Source of the DNA: Bacillota bacterium
GTDB lineage: Bacteria > Bacillota > Sulfobacillia > RBS10-35 > JAJYVN01
Assembly: GCA_021827805.1 (NCBI GenBank)
Contig: JAKAUG010000231.1
Span: forward strand, 1-5,369
Direction of reading: 5' to 3'
DNA: 5,369 bases
Each line of letters opens with the position of its first letter. Position 1 is the stretch's first letter. The position numbers were made by a program, and so were the translations under genes. The notes beneath the pieces were generated by a model. The model saw only the letters and a list, made by a program, of their open reading frames with translations. It ran no database searches and was not told the origin of the DNA. Positions 5,279-5,369 of the stretch are shown here, piece after piece.

Positions 5279-5369
5279 ATGACTCCGGGACCGTTCCGCC
5301 TCTCCGTCCAGCAGGCAGCCTGGCTGGTGTTCTACCTGACCATCAGCGTCACGCCGTTCTCCTTTTCCG
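5279..5369 (+). CDS. gerAB: GerAB-type spore germination permease subunit, 3' end outside the window
   Basis: Only the first 30 residues are present. After MTPGPFRLSVQQAAW comes a hydrophobic run (LVFYLTISVTPFSF) that fits the first membrane helix of the B subunit, an APC-superfamily-like transporter that forms the germinant-binding part of the Ger receptor. The gene begins 58 bases after the gerAA stop on the same strand, the usual A-then-B order, and is probably co-transcribed. An in-frame ATG at 5222 would add 19 Arg/Pro-rich residues and is less likely given the strong ribosome binding site at 5265-5271. The call rests on context plus this short segment. A GerC-type lipoprotein gene would be expected next. 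Confidence 0.75.
   Translation, partial: MTPGPFRLSVQQAAWLVFYLTISVTPFSFS

Noticed and set aside
1..5369. Mobile element, CRISPR array, tRNA/rRNA or a novel defence system
   Set aside because: I saw no transposase, direct-repeat array, cloverleaf or nuclease-type motifs; the genes are housekeeping, germination and surface-binding functions.

Overview
The window looks like chromosomal DNA from a GC-rich, endospore-forming member of the Bacillota (Firmicutes). Base composition is high in G+C by eye, with strong G/C at third codon positions. The right end carries a GerA-type spore germinant receptor operon, a family essentially restricted to spore formers. I cannot name the genus. High-GC lineages such as Thermaerobacter/Symbiobacterium-like or Limnochordia-like bacteria would fit, but that is inference.

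Layout from left to right. (1) Positions 1-939 (+) hold the C-terminal part of the ribosome-assembly GTPase RsgA, cut at the window's left edge. (2) Positions 932-1157 (+) hold a small unrecognised gene. It has a good ribosome binding site and an ATG overlapping the rsgA stop, but its coding-like reading frame is +1 relative to that ATG, so it appears frameshifted or mis-sequenced. (3) Positions 1123-2082 (-) hold a complete ribose-phosphate pyrophosphokinase (Prs) of a non-canonical subtype, meeting the small gene tail to tail. (4) Positions 2083-2495 have no secure gene. They contain two strong GC-rich hairpins upstream of prs and a short stretch that resembles a coding remnant. (5) Positions 2496-3254 (-) hold a predicted lipoprotein whose body resembles a family 9 carbohydrate-binding (CBM9-like) domain. 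(6) Positions 3255-3657 form a divergent intergenic region with an 11-bp perfect inverted repeat. (7) Positions 3658-5220 (+) hold a GerAA-type germinant receptor A subunit. (8) From 5279 (+) onward lies the start of a GerAB-type permease subunit, cut by the right edge.

How the genes relate. RsgA (30S maturation) and Prs (PRPP supply for nucleotides, His and Trp) are housekeeping functions. The GerAA-GerAB pair is an inner-spore-membrane receptor, with a GerC-type lipoprotein expected just beyond the window. The CBM9-like lipoprotein is divergent from the ger operon; nothing in the sequence ties it to germination beyond proximity. I see no tRNA, rRNA, CRISPR array, insertion sequence or defence system. 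The oddities are modest: a frameshifted small gene, a Prs with altered active-site loops, and unexplained dyads.
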